The translations under genes were made by a program, and so were the position numbers. 64,000 bases of DNA from Sequoia sempervirens. Taxonomy: Eukaryota > Streptophyta > Pinopsida > Cupressales > Cupressaceae. Under the pieces are notes generated by a model. The model ran no database searches and was not told where the DNA came from. It was given only the letters and a program-made list of their open reading frames with translations. Positions 62,279 through 64,000 of the stretch are shown in pieces; the first letter of the stretch is position 1; the number at the start of each line of letters is the position of its first letter. The stretch is from the NCBI GenBank assembly GCA_007258455.2, contig VDFB02000001.1, forward strand, positions 18,613,001 to 18,677,000, written 5' to 3'.

Positions 62279-64000
62279 TTTTGTTTGAGTTTTTTCGTGG
62301 GCCATCGATCAACTTTGGTGGCTACGATTGTGGATTACACTATAGTTGTGTATTCGATAAGCATATTTTCTATCGCCTTTCACGAAACTTAATTTTTCAT
62401 TTAGTTATAGCTGCATTTAGGAAACCCTCACGTTTGAGTTTTCATGGGCAATCAATAAACTTTGGTGACTACGATTCTAGATTGCACCATAGTTATCCAA
62501 TATGTACGAGTATTTTCTATCGTTTATTGCGAACCTTCATTTCTCATTGACTTATAGCCACATTTAGGAAATTGCTCGTGTTTGAGTTTTCGTAGGCTAT
62601 CAATCAACTTTGGGGACTACAATTGTGGATTGCACTGTAGTATTTCATTCTATATATGTATTTTCTATTGTCTTTTGTGAACCTTTATTTTTTGTTGATT
62701 TATAGCCGCATTTGGGAAACCACTCATGTTTGAGTTTTCGTGGGCCATCGCTGAACTTTGGTGATTATGCTTGTGGATTACACTATAGTTGTGCATTCTA
62801 TATGCGTGTTTTCTATTTCCTTTTGTGAGCCTTCATTTTTTTTTAGTTATAGCCGCTTTTAGGAAACCAATTATGTTTGAGTTTTTGTGGGCCATTAATC
62901 AGCTTTGGTGACTGCAATTGTGGATTGTAGTGTTACACTATACTTGTGCATTCTATATGTGTACTTGCTATTGCCTTTCACGAACATTCTTTTTTTGTTG
63001 AGGTATAGCTGCATTTAGGAAACCACTCGTGTTTGAGTTTTCATGGGCAATCGGTTAACTTTGGTGACTAGAATTGTGGATTGAACTGTAGTTGTCTATT
63101 CTATATGCATATTTTCTATCGCCTTTTGTGAACCTTCATTTTTTGTTGACTTATAGCCGCATTTAGGAAACTGCTCATGTTTGAGAATTCATGGGCCATC
63201 AATCAACTTTGTTGACTACGATTTTGGATTGCATTGGAGTTGTGCATTATGAACTCTAATTTTCTATTGCCTTTCACGAACCTTCATTTTTTGTTAAGTT
63301 ATAAGCCCATTTAGCAAACCGCTCGTATTTGAGTTTTTTTGGGACATCAATCGAGTTTGGTGACTATGCTTCTGGATTACACTGTAGTTGTGCATTCTAT
63401 ATGCATATTTTCTATTGCCTTTCGCGATCCTTCATTTTTTTTTGAGTTATAGCTGCATTTAGGAAACCGTTCATGTTTGAGTTTTTATGGGCCATGAATC
63501 AACTTTGGTGACTATGATTATGGATTTTACTATAGTTGTGCATTGTATATGCATATTTTTAATCGCCTCTGATGAACTATCATTTTTTGTTTAGTTATAG
63601 TCACATTTAGGAAAACGCTCATGTTTGAGTTTTCATGGCCCCTTGATAAACTTTGGTGAATGCAATTTTACGATTGCACTATAGTACTCCATTTTGTATA
63701 TGTATTTTCTATTGCCTTTTGAGAACCTTTATTTTTTGTTTAATATAGCCGCATTTCGAAAACCTTCATTTTTCGATGAGTTATAGTTGAGTTATAGTCG
63801 CATTTAGGAAAACGCTCATGTTTGAGTTTTCATTGGCCCTTGATAAACTTTGGTGGATGCAATTTTGTGATTGCACTGTAGTACTCCATTTTGTATATGT
63901 ATTTTCTATTGCCTTTCAAGAACCTTCATTTTTTGTTTAATATAGCCGCATTTCAGAAACCACTCATGTTTGAGTTTTCGTGGGCCATCGATCAACTTTA
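62279..64000 (+). repeat. Satellite A array, plus orientation
   Basis: About eleven and a half plus-orientation monomers, clean again after the degraded stretch and running out of the window in GATCAACTTTA. A monomer near 62922 has an extra GTAGTGTTACACT piece like that at 44245. Confidence 0.95.
63640..63960 (+). repeat. Tandem duplication of about 197 bp in satellite A
   Basis: The rare pair CTTGATAAACTTTGGTG and AGTACTCCATTTTGTATA occurs twice, with ACTCC at 63686 and 63883. Each copy is followed by TTTTTTGTTTAATATAGCC. The extra 49 bases over one monomer come from a doubled segment around 63775-63800 (GAGTTATAGTTGAGTTATAG). Confidence 0.85.

Larger units (their letters stand above)
1..64000. 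other. Satellite-only domain with no supported gene
   Basis: The whole window is built from two tandem-repeat families, A (148 bp) and B (about 285-290 bp), and I see no unique sequence longer than a few tens of bases. The longest open frame is only about 120 codons (54051-54410, minus strand). All the open frames I checked are readings of satellite monomers, repeating related peptides in different frames. No tRNA, rRNA, transposon end, reverse-transcriptase motif or intron-exon structure was recognised. Large stretches without genes are therefore explained by repeats, not left unannotated. The likely role is structural heterochromatin, possibly near a centromere; that role is inference from array size and monomer length. 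Confidence 0.93.

Noticed and set aside
1..64000. CRISPR array
   Set aside because: Repeats are contiguous 148-bp monomers with no unique spacers, and the repeats themselves vary throughout; this is satellite structure.
1..64000. CENP-B box in satellite A
   Set aside because: The closest stretch, TTTTCGTGGGCCATCGATC, lacks the required A and CGGG positions of the known mammalian box.

Overview
This window is satellite DNA from end to end. I find no credible protein-coding gene, no RNA gene and no recognisable transposon. It is AT-rich and made of two tandem-repeat families. Satellite A has a 148-bp monomer (for example, the shared AGTTATAG box falls at 9963, 10111 and 10259). It fills about 53 kb, or roughly 350 monomers. 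Satellite B has a unit of about 283-293 bp and forms six blocks totalling about 11 kb, or roughly 40 units. The arrays run off both ends of the window, so this is part of a larger heterochromatic domain of a eukaryote, possibly centromeric or pericentromeric. CG sites, and one CAG site, decay in the pattern expected from cytosine methylation. The CAG decay hints at a plant, but I cannot name the species or match either repeat to a published family.

Convention: A-plus reads GTTGAGTTATAGCCGCATTT ... GGGCCATCGATCAACTTTGG ... CGCCTTTCACGAACCTTCAT, and A-minus is its reverse complement. B-plus reads GAGGGGTTCTTGCATGTTGG ... GACGATCTGGGTCTACTCAG ... ACCTCTACTGCTTCTACTTT, and B-minus is its reverse complement. 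Layout: A-minus 1-1350; B-plus 1351-2576; A-minus 2577-3490; A-plus 3491-3936; A-minus 3937-5683; A-plus 5684-6318; B-minus 6319-9170 with a small B-plus stub to 9217; A-plus 9218-10866; A-minus 10867-24440; B-plus 24441-27580; A-minus 27581-28430; A-plus 28431-30160; A-minus 30161-35620; B-plus 35621-37817; A-plus 37818-44957; B-minus 44958-45843; A-plus 45844-53050; A-minus 53051-53813; A-plus 53814-53897; B-minus 53898-54688; A-plus 54689-64000.

Several things go beyond a plain tandem array. (1) A and B keep a fixed relative orientation (B-plus with A-minus, B-minus with A-plus) at 11 of 12 borders, so they appear to invert and spread as one composite unit. (2) A/B borders recur at the same bases; one odd border containing a small inverted B piece occurs three times, once in inverse orientation. 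(3) Composite stretches are duplicated at constant offsets: about 11.18 kb (24.1-26.9 and 35.3-37.8 kb), about 16.645 kb (42.1-43.5 and 58.7-60.1 kb) and about 1.46 kb (39.1-40.3 and 40.6-41.6 kb). (4) Local higher-order repeats exist, notably a trimer of about 465 bp at 48.6-49.9 kb. (5) The A array flips strand eight times within A sequence, usually as a short-loop or nearly loopless inverted repeat. (6) Satellite A has at least three monomer subtypes defined by linked variants. (7) A segment at 61.0-62.3 kb is far more damaged than its neighbours and may be an assembly or consensus-quality artefact.
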